A stretch of 6,072 nt of DNA from Novosphingobium sp. (GTDB lineage: Bacteria > Pseudomonadota > Alphaproteobacteria > Sphingomonadales > Sphingomonadaceae), in the NCBI GenBank assembly GCA_028697875.1, contig JAQVEQ010000166.1, forward strand, positions 1-6,072. Reading direction: 5' to 3'. The position numbers were made by a program, and so were the translations under genes. Each line of letters begins with the position of its first letter. Position 1 is the first letter of the stretch. Shown one piece after another: positions 5,703 to 6,072 of this stretch. The notes beneath the pieces are model-generated. The model searched no databases. It was not told the origin of the DNA and saw only the letters and a program-made list of their open reading frames with translations.

Positions 5703-6072
5703 CTAGCGGGTGCGAACGGGCGTGCGGGCGAACCGCGCGCCCTTTTTGCGTGCCGGTTCCCCGAGCCAGCGCAGCTTGAGCAGGATCGTGCGCTGGCTCC
5801 GCGCGGTGTTGTCGTCGGAAATGACCCACACGATCGTCTCCCCGTCTTCGCCGGTTTCCACCGCCAGCCCCTCGAAATTGTCGGTCGGCAAGGGCGAAGC
5901 GAGATTGGCCGCCACTTTGCCGGTCCACGTCCCGTCCTTCCGGATTTCGGCCGGATCGGCGATGGCGATTTTCCCGGCGAAACGCGGCGGCATGGGCCAG
6001 ACCAGGCGCCGCAGCAGGACGAGCACGCGCCCGTCCGGCAATTGCGCCATGTCGGTCGGCCGGTAGGCCATC
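5703..6072 (-). CDS. Esterase-like activity of phytase family protein (C-terminal part, cut by window edge)
   Basis: The last 123 or so codons of a gene that begins beyond the right edge. The visible part reads LPDGRVLVLLRRL, then an extended middle, then NFEGLAVE and IVWVISDDN followed by RTILLKLRW. This NFEG...SDDN pattern near the C-terminus is typical of the phytase-like beta-propeller family (PF13449), whose members are mostly exported and poorly characterised. The internal methionine at 6071 is unlikely to be the start, since family members are usually more than 300 residues and the frame stays open to the edge. A short Arg/Lys-rich tail ends the protein at the TAG complementary to 5703-5705. 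Substrate and catalytic activity cannot be judged from this fragment. Confidence 0.82.
   Translation of the reverse strand, partial: MAYRPTDMAQLPDGRVLVLLRRLVWPMPPRFAGKIAIADPAEIRKDGTWTGKVAANLASPLPTDNFEGLAVETGEDGETIVWVISDDNTARSQRTILLKLRWLGEPARKKGARFARTPVRTR

Noticed and set aside
1..6072. Mobile element, CRISPR, toxin-antitoxin or defence system
   Set aside because: No transposase, integrase, regular repeat array, small paired toxin-like genes or composition break was visible. All coding space is taken by recognisable core-type genes.

Overview
The window looks like ordinary core chromosome of a high-GC alphaproteobacterium, most likely a sphingomonad (Novosphingobium, Sphingomonas or Erythrobacter-like). 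This rests on uniformly GC-rich coding sequence, the long alphaproteobacterial form of ribosomal protein L28, and the style of the NadC, TadA and LytTR-type proteins. That placement is from recognition of protein families, not from a search. I see no transposase, tRNA, rRNA, CRISPR array, integrase or attachment site, and no block of clearly foreign composition.

Layout. Positions 2-49 hold the last codons of an unidentified upstream gene. Three plus-strand genes follow in close order: a secreted PDZ-containing M48 metallopeptidase (58-1080), a membrane-bound LytS-type histidine kinase (about 1107-2306) and a LytTR response regulator (2303-3097). They are joined by short or overlapping junctions and look like one transcription unit. 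A 123-bp gap (3098-3220) rich in inverted repeats separates them from nadC (3221-4084), the quinolinate phosphoribosyltransferase of NAD synthesis. nadC is followed after 10 bp by a periplasmic/secreted RNase T2 (4095-4805). tadA (tRNA adenosine deaminase) lies on the minus strand (4802-5260), and its stop codon overlaps that of the RNase gene. A 127-bp divergent spacer carries a promoter-like sequence for rpmB (ribosomal protein L28, 5388-5675). A strong hairpin at 5680-5699 lies between rpmB and the convergent C-terminal part of a phytase-like/esterase-like protein (5703 to beyond the right edge).

How they work together. The kinase and regulator form a cognate two-component pair: an integral-membrane sensor passes phosphate to a DNA-binding LytTR regulator. 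The exported protease directly upstream could act in the same envelope response, but that is inferred from position only. nadC, tadA and rpmB are housekeeping genes for NAD synthesis, wobble inosine formation and the large ribosomal subunit. I found no convincing previously undescribed system. The items most worth a second look are the protease-kinase-regulator cluster, the structured nadC leader and the inverted repeat over the rpmB promoter.
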